DNA from: Jiella endophytica
GTDB taxonomy: Bacteria > Pseudomonadota > Alphaproteobacteria > Rhizobiales > Rhizobiaceae
NCBI RefSeq assembly: GCF_004519335.1
Contig: NZ_SOZD01000001.1
Location: 868,001 to 932,000 of the forward strand
Reading direction: 5' to 3'
DNA: 64,000 nt
A program made the translations under genes and the position numbers. Positions 17,420-27,884 of this stretch are shown piece after piece (the stretch's first letter is position 1; every line of letters starts with the position of its first letter). The notes under the pieces are model-generated. The model saw only the letters and a program-made list of their open reading frames with translations. It did not search any database and had not been told where the DNA came from.

Positions 17420-19096
17420 TCAGGGCTTCGAGACGAAGACGGTGACGATCGGCTTCTTGCCCCAGGCGTCGGCGGCGGCAAAACGCACGGCCCGGCGCAC
17501 CGCCTCGCGGACGGTCTCGACGTCGCCGCGCCGCTTCGGCGGAATGCTCTCGAAGGCGTCGACGGCGGCGTCGATGAGGATGTCCTCCATCTCGTCCCCC
17601 TCCTCGTCCTCCTGCGGCAGGCCGAGGATCACCATGTCCGGATCGTCGCGCAGCGCCAGCTTCGCCGTCATCTCGACATGGACGGCGATGTGGCCGACGA
17701 AGGAGAGCCGACGGCGCTCGACGATGCCGGTTTCCTCCGGCGTGCCGATCAGCCGGCCATCCTTGTACAGCCGCCCGACCGGCACCTCGTCGACCACCAT
17801 TGCGGGGCCGGGAGCAAGCTGCACCATCGCACCGTTGCGCACCGACAGAACCGTCTTCACCCCGGCCTCGCGGGCGAGCGCGGCATGGGCGACGAGATGC
17901 GCCGCCTCGCCATGGGCGGGCACCGCGATCTGGGGGCGCACCCACTCGTACATTTCCTTCATCTCGCGGCGGCGCGGATGGCCGGAGACGTGGACCAGCG
18001 CCTCGCCGTCTTCCAGCACCCTGATGCCGCGATCGATGAGGGCGTTCTTGATCTCGATGATGCCCTTCTCGTTGCCCGGGATCGAGCGGGAGGAGAAGAT
18101 CACCATGTCGCCCTTCGACAGGCTGACCGCCGGATGCTCGTCGCGCGACAGCCGCGCCAGCGCGGCGCGGGGCTCGCCCTGGCTGCCGGTCAGGATGATC
18201 ACCGCCTTCTCGCGCGGAATGTAGCCGAAGTCCTGCTCGCTGAGGAACGGCGGCAGGCCCTCCAGATATTCGAGCTCGTCGGCGACCTCGACGACCCGGC
18301 GCATCGACCGGCCCATCAGGAGAACCTGGCGTCCGGCGTCCCGGGCGGCCTCCGCCACCGCGCGGATGCGGCCGACATTGGAGGAAAAGGTCGTCACGGC
18401 GACCCGGCCCGGCGCCTCGGCGATGATCTTCGCCAGCGACGCCGAAACCTCGCGCTCGGACGGGCTGATGCCGTCGCGCATCGCATTGGTCGAGTCGGCG
18501 ATCATCGCCAACACACCCTCGTCTCCGATCGCCCGCAGGCGCGCCTCGTCAGTCGGCGCGCCGAGAACCGGCGTCGCGTCGATCTTCCAGTCGCCGGTGT
18601 GGAGGACCGTGCCGGCGGGCGAGCGGATCGCGAGCGCCACGGGCTCGGGGATCGAATGCGTGACGTTGATCGCCTCGATCTCGAAGGGACCGACGCTAAA
18701 ACGGTCGCCCGCCTTGAACAGCGTCACCGGGATGTCCGGCGCCCCCGGCTCGCCCTCGCGCTTGGCGGCGAGCAGCGATGCGGTGAAGGCGGTGGCATAG
18801 ACCGGCGCCTTCAGCCGCGGCCACAGGTCGAGCAACGCGCCGTAGTGATCCTCATGGGCATGGGTAATGACGATGCCCTTCAGCCTCAGCCGCTGTTCCT
18901 CGATGAAGCGGATGTCCGGCAGGACGAGGTCGACCCCCGGCATCTCCGGGCCGGCGAAGGAGACGCCGCAATCGACGACGATCCATTCGCGGCTGTCTTC
19001 CGGGCCGTAGCCATAGAGGGCGAAATTCATGCCGATCTCGCCGAGGCCGCCCAACGGGCAAAAGAGCAGTTCGGCGTCTTTATCGTGAGTCATCAA
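17420..19096 (-). CDS. rnj: Ribonuclease J
   Basis: Cytosolic metallo-beta-lactamase/beta-CASP ribonuclease (558 aa) with 5'-to-3' exo- and endonuclease activity in rRNA and mRNA processing. The zinc motif THAHEDH is at residues 78-84. HTGDWKID supplies another ligand, and the RNase J C-terminal motifs SGHPRRREM and VPAHGEAAHLVAH are present. Length is typical of alphaproteobacterial RNase J. It is the last gene of the nuo-birA-rnj transcription unit, and its start overlaps the birA stop by four bases. Confidence 0.95.
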   Translation of the reverse strand: MMTHDKDAELLFCPLGGLGEIGMNFALYGYGPEDSREWIVVDCGVSFAGPEMPGVDLVLPDIRFIEEQRLRLKGIVITHAHEDHYGALLDLWPRLKAPVYATAFTASLLAAKREGEPGAPDIPVTLFKAGDRFSVGPFEIEAINVTHSIPEPVALAIRSPAGTVLHTGDWKIDATPVLGAPTDEARLRAIGDEGVLAMIADSTNAMRDGISPSEREVSASLAKIIAEAPGRVAVTTFSSNVGRIRAVAEAARDAGRQVLLMGRSMRRVVEVADELEYLEGLPPFLSEQDFGYIPREKAVIILTGSQGEPRAALARLSRDEHPAVSLSKGDMVIFSSRSIPGNEKGIIEIKNALIDRGIRVLEDGEALVHVSGHPRRREMKEMYEWVRPQIAVPAHGEAAHLVAHAALAREAGVKTVLSVRNGAMVQLAPGPAMVVDEVPVGRLYKDGRLIGTPEETGIVERRRLSFVGHIAVHVEMTAKLALRDDPDMVILGLPQEDEEGDEMEDILIDAAVDAFESIPPKRRGDVETVREAVRRAVRFAAADAWGKKPIVTVFVSKP

Positions 19097-19938
19097 GCTC
19101 TTGCCTCAAAATTCTTGACCGACGCGACAGCGCCGAAATGGACGTCGCCCGCTGCGATCCTGGTCACTTGGCCATTGCCCTCCCGGATCACCAGATGGCA
19201 GTCGGCATCGATGGTTTCAAATACGCCGCGAACGATCGTGCCGCCGGTGTCGACGGCGATCTCGGAGCCGATTCCCGCCGCGCCGGCAAGCCATTTGTGG
19301 CGGATCGCCGCAAGACCGCGCCCACCCTGCCAGAGCCGCAGATTGTCGACGAAGGCATCGCTGAGGGCGAAGAACAGATCCGCCGCCGTAGCAGTGGCGC
19401 CCATCGCCCCGAGATCGGTGGCGGGATAGGGCGTTGCCTCCGGATGGGCGACGACGTTGACGCCGATGCCGATGGCAACGGCGAGATCGTCGCTTCCCGC
19501 CCCGGCGGTCTCGAGCAGGATGCCGGAGAGCTTCGCACCGTCGGCAAGAACGTCGTTCGGCCATTTCAGCGCGAAGCGGCCGCCTCTGGCGAGGTCGCCG
19601 GCATCTGGCGCAACGGCGATGGCGCCTTCCGGCAGCACCGCCAGGAGCGCGTCACGCAACGCCAAAGCGGCGACGAATCCGAGGGTGGCGGCGACCGAGA
19701 GCTCGACCTTCGGCTGCAGGAGAAGCGTCGCCGCGAGATTGCCGGGCGGCCCTTCCCAGGCCCTGCCCCGCCTGCCGCGGCCGCCGGTCTGGTGGCCGGT
19801 GACGAGCCACAGCCCGCCGGGATCGCCGGCCCTGGCGCGCTCCAGCGCCAGCTGGTTGGTCGAGCCGATCTCGGCGAAGGATTCGAGCCGGAAGCCGTCC
19901 GCAACTGCCGTTGGTGAAAGGTTGAAGCCCGATGCCAC
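19093..19938 (-). CDS. birA: Biotin--[acetyl-CoA-carboxylase] ligase (group I, no DNA-binding domain)
   Basis: Attaches biotin to carboxylase carrier domains. The GTG at 19938, two bases after the nuoN stop, gives 281 aa that begin directly at the catalytic domain. GSTN, the biotinyl-AMP loop GGRGRRGRAW and KWPNDV are all present. There is no N-terminal helix-turn-helix, so it should not act as a repressor. A longer open frame to 20094 lies inside nuoN and is rejected. Sandwiched between nuoN and rnj with minimal spacing, a conserved rhizobial order. Confidence 0.94.
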   Translation of the reverse strand: MASGFNLSPTAVADGFRLESFAEIGSTNQLALERARAGDPGGLWLVTGHQTGGRGRRGRAWEGPPGNLAATLLLQPKVELSVAATLGFVAALALRDALLAVLPEGAIAVAPDAGDLARGGRFALKWPNDVLADGAKLSGILLETAGAGSDDLAVAIGIGVNVVAHPEATPYPATDLGAMGATATAADLFFALSDAFVDNLRLWQGGRGLAAIRHKWLAGAAGIGSEIAVDTGGTIVRGVFETIDADCHLVIREGNGQVTRIAAGDVHFGAVASVKNFEARA

Positions 19939-19940
19939 CG

Positions 19941-21383
19941 TCAGAAGAAGGTCTTGGCAGCGGCCTCGGCCGCGTCGAAAACCGGGCCTCCAACGAAGAT
20001 GTAGACCGGGAAGACGATGAGGCCGGTGATCCACAGGACGGCGCGCAGTTCGATCGCCATCGGCACGAAGGCCTCGGCCGGCTCGTCGAACCACATCGTC
20101 TTGACGATCCTCAGATAGTAGAAGAGGCCGACGACCGAGGCGAGAACGCCGATGATGGCGAGCGGCCAGAGCCCCGCATGCACCGCCGCCATGAAGACGA
20201 AGTACTTGCCGATGAAGCCGACGAGCGGCGGCAGCCCGGCGAGCGACAGCATCATCGCCGTTAGGAACAGCGCCATCACCGGATTGGTCTGGGACAGGCC
20301 GGCGAGATCGTCGATGTCCTCAACCATGCCGTCGCGGCGGCGCATCGCCAGGATCACCGCGAAGGTGCCGAGGGTCATGGCGAGATAGACCGCCATGTAG
20401 ATCAGGACGCCGCGCACGCCTTCGACGCTTGCTGGGGCAAGGCCCACCAGCGCGTAGCCCATATGGGCGATCGAAGAATAGGCCATCAGCCGCTTGATGT
20501 TGCGCTGCCCGATGGCGGCAAACGCACCGAACACCATCGAGGCGATGGAGATGAAGACGATGACCTGCTGCCACTGGCCGGACAGAGGCTCGAAGCCCTG
20601 GACGGTGAAGCGGGTGAGCAGCGCCATCGCGGCGACCTTCGGCGCCCCCGCGAGGAAGGCGGTGATCGGCGTCGGCGCGCCCTCGTAGACGTCCGGCGTC
20701 CACATGTGGAACGGCACTGCGGAGATCTTGAAAGCGAGACCGGCGAGGACGAAGACGATGCCGACGACGAGGCCGAGGGAGCGGCCGCTTTCGGCGACGA
20801 CGGCCGAGATCGCGGTGAACTCGATGTGGCCGGTGAAGCCGTAGACCATCGAGGCGCCGTAGAGCAGCATGCCCGAGGACAACGCGCCGAGGACAAAATA
20901 TTTCAGGCCGGCCTCGGTGGAACGGACCGAGTCACGGTTGATCGCTGCGAGGACGTAGATCGCCAGCGACTGCAGTTCGAGGCCGAGATAGAGGGCGATC
21001 ATGTCGCCCGCCGAGACCATCATCATCATGCCGGTGGTCGACAGGAGAACGAGAACCGGGAATTCGAAGCGGTTGAACCGCTCGCTTTCGGCAAAGCCGA
21101 CCGACATCACCACCGCCGCCGCCGAGCCGATGAGGACGAGGATCTTCATGAAACGGGCGAAGGGGTCGAGGATGAAGGAGCCGCCGAAGGCAGAACCGAG
21201 CGGCGTGATCAGGGTCAGCCACAGCGCCGCGATGATGATCACCGCCACCGCAAGTCCCGTCACCGTCTGCGAGCTCTTCTCGCCGATGAAGACGCCGACC
21301 ATCAGGAGGATCATCGCGCCCACCGACATGATCAGTTCCGGCGCGGCGATCGCGAGGCTGCTGGAGAGCAAATCGGGCATCAT
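19941..21383 (-). CDS. nuoN: NADH-quinone oxidoreductase subunit N
   Basis: Antiporter-like membrane subunit of complex I (480 aa, about 14 helices) that takes part in proton pumping. The family motif [20 protein letters not shown] and conserved Lys/Glu residues inside helices are present. Start choice is between ATG 21383 and the next codon ATG 21380; GAGG upstream favours 21383. It is separated from nuoM by 122 bases without an evident gene. Confidence 0.97.
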   Translation of the reverse strand: MMPDLLSSSLAIAAPELIMSVGAMILLMVGVFIGEKSSQTVTGLAVAVIIIAALWLTLITPLGSAFGGSFILDPFARFMKILVLIGSAAAVVMSVGFAESERFNRFEFPVLVLLSTTGMMMMVSAGDMIALYLGLELQSLAIYVLAAINRDSVRSTEAGLKYFVLGALSSGMLLYGASMVYGFTGHIEFTAISAVVAESGRSLGLVVGIVFVLAGLAFKISAVPFHMWTPDVYEGAPTPITAFLAGAPKVAAMALLTRFTVQGFEPLSGQWQQVIVFISIASMVFGAFAAIGQRNIKRLMAYSSIAHMGYALVGLAPASVEGVRGVLIYMAVYLAMTLGTFAVILAMRRRDGMVEDIDDLAGLSQTNPVMALFLTAMMLSLAGLPPLVGFIGKYFVFMAAVHAGLWPLAIIGVLASVVGLFYYLRIVKTMWFDEPAEAFVPMAIELRAVLWITGLIVFPVYIFVGGPVFDAAEAAAKTFF

Positions 21384-21505
21384 GGGCGGCTGGCCTCAAA
21401 ACCTGAAAGTTTAACGCCCTTTGCGGGATATCCCCGGCGGCGGACGTTGGAAATGTCATCATGCGGACGGGGCGGCGCGCGCCGCCCCCTGTTACGCGGT
21501 CACAC

Positions 21506-23020
21506 TCAATGGAGCGCGGCGACCGCACCGTGGCCGGCGGCCTCGAGTGCCGCCGTATAGCTGTTGACGAGCGTCTCCACCGAAGCCGCCGTCACGTCGA
21601 AGACCGGCATCGGATAGAAGCCGAAGAAGATCACCAGGACGACCAGCGGGTAGAGCAGCAGCTTCTCGCGGCCGGTGAGATCGAGGATCTGGCGAAGGCT
21701 CTCCTTCTCCAGCGCGCCGAAGATCACCTTGCGATAGAGCCAGAGCGCGTAGCCGGCGGAGAGGATGACGCCGGTGGTGGCGAAGATCGCGACCCAGGTG
21801 TTGACCTGGTAGACCGCGAGCAGCGTCAGGAACTCGCCGACGAAGCCGGAGGTGCCCGGCAGGCCGACATTCGCCATGGTGAAGATCAGCATCACGGTGG
21901 CGTAGTGCGGCATGCGGTTGACCAGCCCGCCATAGGCGGCGATCTCGCGGGTGTGCATGCGGTCGTAGACGACGCCGACGCAGAGGAACAGCGCGCCGGA
22001 GACCAGGCCGTGGGAGAGCATCTGGAAGATCGCGCCCTGCACGCCCTGCTGGTTGGCGGCGAAGATGCCCATGGTCACGAAGCCCATGTGGGCGACGGAG
22101 GAATAGGCGATCAGCTTCTTGATGTCCTCCTGCATCAGCGCGACCAGCGAGGTGTAGATGATCGCGACGACCGACAGGGTGAAGACGAAGGGCGCGAAGT
22201 CGGCCGAGGCGAGCGGGAACATCGGCAGCGAGAAGCGCAGGAAGCCGTAGCCGCCGAGCTTCAGGAGGATGCCCGCCAGGATCACCGAGCCGGCGGTCGG
22301 CGCTTCGACGTGGGCGTCCGGCAGCCAGGTATGCACCGGCCACATCGGCATCTTCACCGCGAAGGAGGCGAAGAAGGCGAGCCACAGCCAGGTCTGCATC
22401 TCGGCCGGGAACTTGTGCTGCAGGAGCTCCGGGATCGAGGTGGTGCCGGCGTTCCAGTACATCGCCATGATGGCGATCAGCATCAGCACCGAGCCGAGGA
22501 AGGTGTAGAGGAAAAACTTGTAGCTCGCATAGATGCGGCGCTTGCCGCCCCACACGCCGATGATCAGGAACATCGGGATGAGGCCGCCCTCGAAGAAGAT
22601 GTAGAAAAGGACGAGATCGAGCGCGCAGAAGACGCCGATGACCAGCGTTTCCAGGAGCAGGAACGCGATCATGTAGTCCTTCACCCGCATCTTGACGGAT
22701 TCGAAGCTCGCCAGGATGCAGAGGGGCATCAGGAAGGTCGTCAGGATGACGAACAGCATCGAGATGCCGTCGACGCCCATGTGATAGGTGATCGAGCCGC
22801 CGATCCAGTCCGCCTTCTCGACCATCTGGAAGCCGGGATTGGAGGAATCGAAGTCGATCCAGATCCACAGCGACACGATGAAGGTGAAGGCCGTCGTCAG
22901 AAGCGCGACATTGCGCACGTTGCGGCGGGCGAGCTCGGTATCGTCCTTGATGAAGAGGATGAGGAGCGCCCCGACCAGCGGCAGGAAGGTGACGGTCGAG
23001 AGGATCGGCCAGTCGGTCAT
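21506..23020 (-). CDS. nuoM: NADH-quinone oxidoreductase subunit M
   Basis: Antiporter-like proton-pumping subunit (504 aa, about 14 helices). [19 protein letters not shown] and the conserved membrane Glu and Lys residues match NuoM. The start codon overlaps the nuoL stop by one base (TGATG), so translation is coupled. It sits in the membrane arm between NuoN and NuoL. Confidence 0.98.
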   Translation of the reverse strand: MTDWPILSTVTFLPLVGALLILFIKDDTELARRNVRNVALLTTAFTFIVSLWIWIDFDSSNPGFQMVEKADWIGGSITYHMGVDGISMLFVILTTFLMPLCILASFESVKMRVKDYMIAFLLLETLVIGVFCALDLVLFYIFFEGGLIPMFLIIGVWGGKRRIYASYKFFLYTFLGSVLMLIAIMAMYWNAGTTSIPELLQHKFPAEMQTWLWLAFFASFAVKMPMWPVHTWLPDAHVEAPTAGSVILAGILLKLGGYGFLRFSLPMFPLASADFAPFVFTLSVVAIIYTSLVALMQEDIKKLIAYSSVAHMGFVTMGIFAANQQGVQGAIFQMLSHGLVSGALFLCVGVVYDRMHTREIAAYGGLVNRMPHYATVMLIFTMANVGLPGTSGFVGEFLTLLAVYQVNTWVAIFATTGVILSAGYALWLYRKVIFGALEKESLRQILDLTGREKLLLYPLVVLVIFFGFYPMPVFDVTAASVETLVNSYTAALEAAGHGAVAALH

Positions 23021-25035
23021 CAGTTCGCTCCCCCGAGCATCATCCAGGTGACCAGCGCGGCAACGCCGATCAGCATCGCGAATGCATAGTGATAGAGATA
23101 TCCGCTCTGTAGCCGCACGACGCGCCCGGTGACGTCGATGACCCGGGCCGAGACGCCGTCAGGCCCGAACCCGTCGATCACCTTGCCGTCGCCGGTCTTC
23201 CACAGGAAGCGGCCGAGCCGCTGGGCGGGCTTCACGAACAGGAATTCGTAGAGCTCGTCGAAGTACCACTTGTTCAAAAGGAACAGGTAGAGGCCGCGAT
23301 TGCGCTGGGCCGTCTCCTTGGGAAGGCTCGGCCGCGAGATGTAGAACATGTAGGCGACGACAAAGCCGAGGACCATCGCAATGGTCGGCAGGAAGGCGAT
23401 CCAGAACGGGATCTCGTGCATGTCGTGCAGGACGTGGTTCTCGGCGCCGGTGAACACCGCGGCGTGCCAGAATTCGTCATAGCCCTCGCCGATGAAGGAG
23501 TGCTCGAAGACGATGCCGGCTAACAGCGCCCCGGCAGCGAGCACGAAGAGCGGCACCAGCATCACCGGCGGCGACTCGTGGATGTGGTGCATCACGTCGG
23601 CGGAGGCCCGCGGCTTGCCGTGGAAGGTCATGAAGATCAGCCGCCAGGAATAGAAGCTGGTCAGGCAGGCGGCGAGGACGGTCATCCCCCAGCCGTAAAG
23701 GGCGAAGGAATTGTGGCCGACAAAGGCCGCCTCGATGATCGCGTCCTTGGAATAATAGCCGGCGGTGAACGGAAAGCCGGTCAGCGCCAGGGTGCCGATC
23801 ACCATCATCCAGTAGGTCTTCGGGATGTGGTTCTTCAGCCCGCCCATGCGGCGCATGTCCTGCTCGTCGGAGACCGCATGGATCACCGAGCCGGCGCCGA
23901 GGAACAGCAGCGCCTTGAAGAAGGCGTGGGTGAACAGGTGGAAGATCGCCGGGCCATAGGCGCCGACGCCGAGCGCCACGAACATGTAGCCGAGCTGCGA
24001 GCAGGTCGAATAGGCGATGACGCGCTTGATGTCGTTCTGGACGAGGCCGACCGTCGCGGCGAAGAACGCCGTCGTCGCGCCGATGAAGGTGACGAAGGTC
24101 AGCGCCGAGGGCGACAGCTCGAACAGCGGCGACATGCGGGCCAGCATGAAGACGCCGGCGGTCACCATCGTCGCGGCATGGATCAGCGCCGAGACCGGGG
24201 TCGGTCCTTCCATGGCATCAGGAAGCCAGGTGTGAAGGCCGATCTGCGCCGACTTGCCCATCGCGCCCATGAACAGCAGCAGGCAGACGACCGTCAGCGC
24301 CGCAGCCATGGTGAGCGGGTAGCCGGCGAAGTTGAGGACGACGTCGCCGGCGGCGTGCGTCGCGGCTTCGGCGCCGGCGGCGGCCGCGTCGTGCCCTGCC
24401 CCGCCGCCGAGCGTCGCGGCGACGTCGGCTGCACCGGAAAAGATCGTGTCGAGATTGACCGAGCCGAACAGCGCGAAGACGCCGAAGATGCCGAGGGCGA
24501 AGCCGAAGTCACCGACGCGGTTGACGATGAAGGCCTTCATCGCCGCGGCGTTGGCCGACGGCTTCTTGTACCAGAAACCGATCAGCAGATAGGAGGCGAG
24601 GCCGACGCCCTCCCAGCCGAAGAACATCTGCACGAGGTTGTTCGAGGTCACCAGCATCAGCATGGCGAAGGTGAACAGCGACAGATAGGCGAAGAAGCGC
24701 GGCCGATGCGGATCGTGGTGCATGTAGCCGATCGAATAGACATGCACGAGGCAGGAGACGGTGTTGACGACGATCAGCATCACCAGCGTCAGCCGGTCGA
24801 TCCGCAGCGACCAGGCGACGTCGAGCCCGCCCGACTGCATCCACTGGAACAGCGGCACGCGGACCGTCTCGCCCTCGCCGAAGCCGAAGGAGATGAAGGC
24901 GATCCAGGACAGGATCGCGGCCACCACCATGAAGCCGGACAGCGTGTATTCGCAGGCCTTGGCGCCGATCGACTTGCCGAACAGCCCGGCAATCAGGAAG
25001 CCCGCGAGCGGCAGGAGGACGATGATCGTGTACAC
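23020..25035 (-). CDS. nuoL: NADH-quinone oxidoreductase subunit L
   Basis: The distal antiporter-like subunit of complex I (671 aa). [20 protein letters not shown] is the NuoL signature. The extra C-terminal region, with the long lateral amphipathic helix and final membrane helix ([20 protein letters not shown]), is present. An Ala/Gly-rich insertion lies around residues 190-225. Five bases separate it from nuoK and it overlaps nuoM by one base. Confidence 0.98.
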   Translation of the reverse strand: MYTIIVLLPLAGFLIAGLFGKSIGAKACEYTLSGFMVVAAILSWIAFISFGFGEGETVRVPLFQWMQSGGLDVAWSLRIDRLTLVMLIVVNTVSCLVHVYSIGYMHHDPHRPRFFAYLSLFTFAMLMLVTSNNLVQMFFGWEGVGLASYLLIGFWYKKPSANAAAMKAFIVNRVGDFGFALGIFGVFALFGSVNLDTIFSGAADVAATLGGGAGHDAAAAGAEAATHAAGDVVLNFAGYPLTMAAALTVVCLLLFMGAMGKSAQIGLHTWLPDAMEGPTPVSALIHAATMVTAGVFMLARMSPLFELSPSALTFVTFIGATTAFFAATVGLVQNDIKRVIAYSTCSQLGYMFVALGVGAYGPAIFHLFTHAFFKALLFLGAGSVIHAVSDEQDMRRMGGLKNHIPKTYWMMVIGTLALTGFPFTAGYYSKDAIIEAAFVGHNSFALYGWGMTVLAACLTSFYSWRLIFMTFHGKPRASADVMHHIHESPPVMLVPLFVLAAGALLAGIVFEHSFIGEGYDEFWHAAVFTGAENHVLHDMHEIPFWIAFLPTIAMVLGFVVAYMFYISRPSLPKETAQRNRGLYLFLLNKWYFDELYEFLFVKPAQRLGRFLWKTGDGKVIDGFGPDGVSARVIDVTGRVVRLQSGYLYHYAFAMLIGVAALVTWMMLGGAN

Positions 25036-25040
25036 CGCGA

Positions 25041-25349
25041 TCAGCCTTTCATCGTGTTGACGTCGTCGACGGCGATCGAGCCGCGATTGCGGAAGAAGAC
25101 GACCAGGATCGCCAAGCCAATGGCGGCCTCGGCGGCAGCGACCGTCAGGATGAACAGCGCGAAGACCTGGCCGACGAGATCGCCGAGGAAGGCCGAGAAG
25201 GCCACCATGTTGATGTTCACCGCAAGGAGGATCAGCTCCACCGACATCAGGATGGTGATGATGTTCTTGCGGTTCATAAAGATGCCGAAGACCCCCGTGA
25301 CGAAGAGGATCGCGGCGACAGTCAGGTAATGGCCGAGACCGATTTCCAT
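25041..25349 (-). CDS. nuoK: NADH-quinone oxidoreductase subunit K
   Basis: Three-helix membrane subunit of complex I (102 aa). The two proton-path glutamates are visible in [17 protein letters not shown] and [16 protein letters not shown]. Length and order between nuoJ and nuoL are standard. Confidence 0.97.
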   Translation of the reverse strand: MEIGLGHYLTVAAILFVTGVFGIFMNRKNIITILMSVELILLAVNINMVAFSAFLGDLVGQVFALFILTVAAAEAAIGLAILVVFFRNRGSIAVDDVNTMKG

Positions 25350-25369
25350 GGTTTCCGGTTCCTTGTCGC

Positions 25370-25987
25370 TCAGATGCCTCGGCCGCTCTCGACCTTGCGG
25401 ATCTCGATGGCGGTGGCGGGGTTTCTCGCCACCTGGGCGGGGATGGACTGGCGCTTCAGCCCCTGCTTGTGGCGCAGCGTCAGAACGATGGCGCCGACCA
25501 TGGCGACGAAGAGGATCAGGCCCGCCAGCTGGAAGAACAGGATGTAGCGGGTGTAGAGCACGCTGCCGAGCGCCCGGATGTTGGACATCTCGTAGAGCGG
25601 CTGCATCGGCAGCGCCGTCGCCTTGGCGAGCTCGGGATGATAGGCGCTGCCGGTGCCGGCGATGATCAGCTCGGCGAGCAGCACGAGACCGATGATCAGG
25701 CCGAAGGGCGCGTATTTCAGCGCTCCCTTCTTCATCTGGCCGAAATCGAGATCGAGCATCATGACGACGAAGAGGAAGAGGATCGCGACGGCGCCGACAT
25801 AGACGACGATCAGGATCAGCGCCAGGAACTCGGCTCCCGCGAGGAGGAACAGGCCCGCCGCCGCCACGAAGGTGAGGATCAGGAACAGCACCGAGTGGAC
25901 CGGGTTGCGGGCCAGCACGACCATCAGCGCCCCGCCGACCGCGATGAACGCAAAGATATAGAAAAACAGTGCCTGAAGGCCGAGCAT
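25370..25987 (-). CDS. nuoJ: NADH-quinone oxidoreductase subunit J
   Basis: Five-helix membrane subunit of complex I (205 aa). [20 protein letters not shown] and [20 protein letters not shown] match the conserved helices, including the pi-bulge helix next to the proton path. The C-terminal 35 residues are polar and basic, as in other alphaproteobacteria. A gap of 104 bases precedes it after nuoI. Confidence 0.97.
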   Translation of the reverse strand: MLGLQALFFYIFAFIAVGGALMVVLARNPVHSVLFLILTFVAAAGLFLLAGAEFLALILIVVYVGAVAILFLFVVMMLDLDFGQMKKGALKYAPFGLIIGLVLLAELIIAGTGSAYHPELAKATALPMQPLYEMSNIRALGSVLYTRYILFFQLAGLILFVAMVGAIVLTLRHKQGLKRQSIPAQVARNPATAIEIRKVESGRGI

Positions 25988-26091
25988 TCTCGGGCTCCCC
26001 TCGTGTTCCGGTCAGCGGCGACGAGGCCGCATCGTTCGTTCGTTACCGGCCGACTCGCGGCGCGGCCTTGGCTGACGCGACGCCCGCCCGA

Positions 26092-26583
26092 TTAGCGGTA
26101 GGGCGCGTCGAGCGCAATGTTGCGGGCCAGCTCGCGCTCCCAGCGGTCGCCGTTCGCGAGCAGCTTGGCCTTGTCGTAGTAGAGTTCCTCACGGGTTTCC
26201 GTGGCGAACTCGAAATTCGGCCCCTCGACAATGGCATCGACCGGGCAGGCCTCCTGGCAGAAGCCGCAATAGATGCACTTCACCATGTCGATGTCGTAAC
26301 GGATCGTCCGGCGCGTCCCGTCGTTGCGGCGCGGGCCGGCCTCGATGGTGATCGCCTGGGCCGGGCAGATCGCCTCGCAGAGCTTGCAGGCGATGCAGCG
26401 CTCCTGGCCGTTGGGATAGCGGCGCAGCGCGTGCTCGCCGCGGAAGCGCGGCGACACCGGACCCTTTTCGAAGGGATAGTTCACCGTCGCCTTCGGCTTG
26501 AAGAAGTAGCGCATCGACAGGCCGAGCGCCTTGACGAACTCGACAAGGAACAGCGAGCGAACGGTCTGGGCAATCTGGGACAT
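26092..26583 (-). CDS. nuoI: NADH-quinone oxidoreductase subunit I
   Basis: Peripheral-arm iron-sulfur subunit (163 aa, TYKY homologue). Two ferredoxin motifs are intact, [16 protein letters not shown] and [16 protein letters not shown], each binding one [4Fe-4S] cluster (N6a and N6b). The N-terminus contains an amphipathic segment that docks on the membrane. It is preceded by a small membrane-protein gene rather than directly by nuoH. Confidence 0.97.
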   Translation of the reverse strand: MSQIAQTVRSLFLVEFVKALGLSMRYFFKPKATVNYPFEKGPVSPRFRGEHALRRYPNGQERCIACKLCEAICPAQAITIEAGPRRNDGTRRTIRYDIDMVKCIYCGFCQEACPVDAIVEGPNFEFATETREELYYDKAKLLANGDRWERELARNIALDAPYR

Positions 26584-26607
26584 GGGCTCTGCCCTCCCCT
26601 TGTCGTC

Positions 26608-26820
26608 TCAGGAGGCGATGGTCTGGCCGACGAACCAGCCCATCACCGGAAAAAGAATCAGTTGCGAGATCCGGGCGACGTTCAGCGCCGCCATCGCGCC
26701 GAGCCGTTCCGACGGCCGCTCCTTCCGCATCTGCTCCATGACGTAGCCGATGAGGAAAAAGTCCAAGACGCCGATGGCAAGGCCGACGAGACCGCCGAGG
26801 AGACCCGGATCGATCGTCAT
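26608..26820 (-). CDS. Small two-helix membrane protein embedded between nuoH and nuoI
   Basis: Short protein of 70 aa whose start overlaps the nuoH stop (ATGA at 26817-26820) and whose stop lies 24 bases before nuoI. Residues about 6-27 ([20 protein letters not shown]) and 51-68 ([18 protein letters not shown]) are hydrophobic, joined by a charged loop ([12 protein letters not shown]). I do not recognise a family. Position and coupling suggest co-expression with complex I, perhaps as a small accessory or assembly subunit, but that is inference. Confidence 0.7.
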   Translation of the reverse strand: MTIDPGLLGGLVGLAIGVLDFFLIGYVMEQMRKERPSERLGAMAALNVARISQLILFPVMGWFVGQTIAS

Positions 26821-27872
26821 GCGCCCGGCGCGCCCCATCCGGAGATCTGCAGGACGAAGGCGACGATCACGACCATCGCCAGCGACAGCGGCAGGAAGAC
26901 CTTCCAGCCGAGGCGCATGAGCTGGTCGTAGCGGTAGCGGGGCACGAAGGCCTTCACCATCGCGAACATGAAGAAGACGAGGCCGGCCTTCAGGACGAAC
27001 CAGATGACGCCCGGCACCCAGGTGAAGGGCACGAAGTCGAAGGGAGGCAGCCAGCCGCCGAGGAAGAGGATCGTCGTCAGGCAGCACATCAGCGTGATGG
27101 CCGCATATTCGCCGAGCATGAACATCATGTACGGGGTCGAGCCATATTCGACCATGAAGCCGGCGACGAGTTCGGACTCGGCTTCCGGCAGGTCGAAGGG
27201 CGGCCGGTTCGTCTCGGCGAGCGCCGAGATGAAGAACACGATGAACATCGGGAAGAGGCTCAGCCAGTGCCAGTCGAGGAAGCTGTTCGGCAAGCCGATC
27301 ATCGTGCCGAGCCCCGCCGACTGCGAGATCACGATGTCGGTGAGGTTGAGCGAGCCGACGCAGAGCAGCACGGTGACGATGACGAAGCCGATCGACACCT
27401 CGTAGGACACCATCTGCGCCGCCGAGCGGAGCGCGCCGAGAAAGGCGTATTTCGAATTCGACGCCCAGCCGCCCATGATGACGCCGTAGACCTCGAGCGA
27501 GGAGATCGCGAAGACATAGAGGACGCCGATATTGATGTCGGCGATCACCCAGCCGTTGGCGACCGGGATCACCGCGAAGGTCGCGAGCGCCAGCGTCACG
27601 GCGATCAGCGGCGCCAGCAGGAAGACGATTTTGTCGGAACTCGCCGGAACGACCGGCTCCTTCAGGACGAACTTCAGAAGATCGGCAAAGGACTGGAACA
27701 GCCCCCAGGGACCGACGACATTCGGGCCGCGACGCAGCTGCACGGCCGCCCAGATCTTGCGGTCGGCGAGCAGGATGTAGGCGATCAGGACGAGGAGAAC
27801 GACCAGGAACAGGACGCTCTGGCCGAGAATGATCAGCGCCGGCCAGACATAGGTGGAGAAGAAGTCCGTCAC
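26817..27872 (-). CDS. nuoH: NADH-quinone oxidoreductase subunit H
   Basis: Membrane subunit joining the peripheral and membrane arms and forming part of the quinone chamber (351 aa, eight helices). [19 protein letters not shown] is the NuoH signature with key acidic residues. A gap of 12 bases follows nuoG. Its stop overlaps the following small membrane gene. Confidence 0.98.
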   Translation of the reverse strand: MTDFFSTYVWPALIILGQSVLFLVVLLVLIAYILLADRKIWAAVQLRRGPNVVGPWGLFQSFADLLKFVLKEPVVPASSDKIVFLLAPLIAVTLALATFAVIPVANGWVIADINIGVLYVFAISSLEVYGVIMGGWASNSKYAFLGALRSAAQMVSYEVSIGFVIVTVLLCVGSLNLTDIVISQSAGLGTMIGLPNSFLDWHWLSLFPMFIVFFISALAETNRPPFDLPEAESELVAGFMVEYGSTPYMMFMLGEYAAITLMCCLTTILFLGGWLPPFDFVPFTWVPGVIWFVLKAGLVFFMFAMVKAFVPRYRYDQLMRLGWKVFLPLSLAMVVIVAFVLQISGWGAPGA

Positions 27873-27884
27873 GGTTGCCGGTCC

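Noticed and set aside
17402-19429. Plus-strand open frame of 675 codons opposite RNase J and birA
   Set aside because: It is antisense to rnj and birA, with no ribosome site and no recognisable domain.
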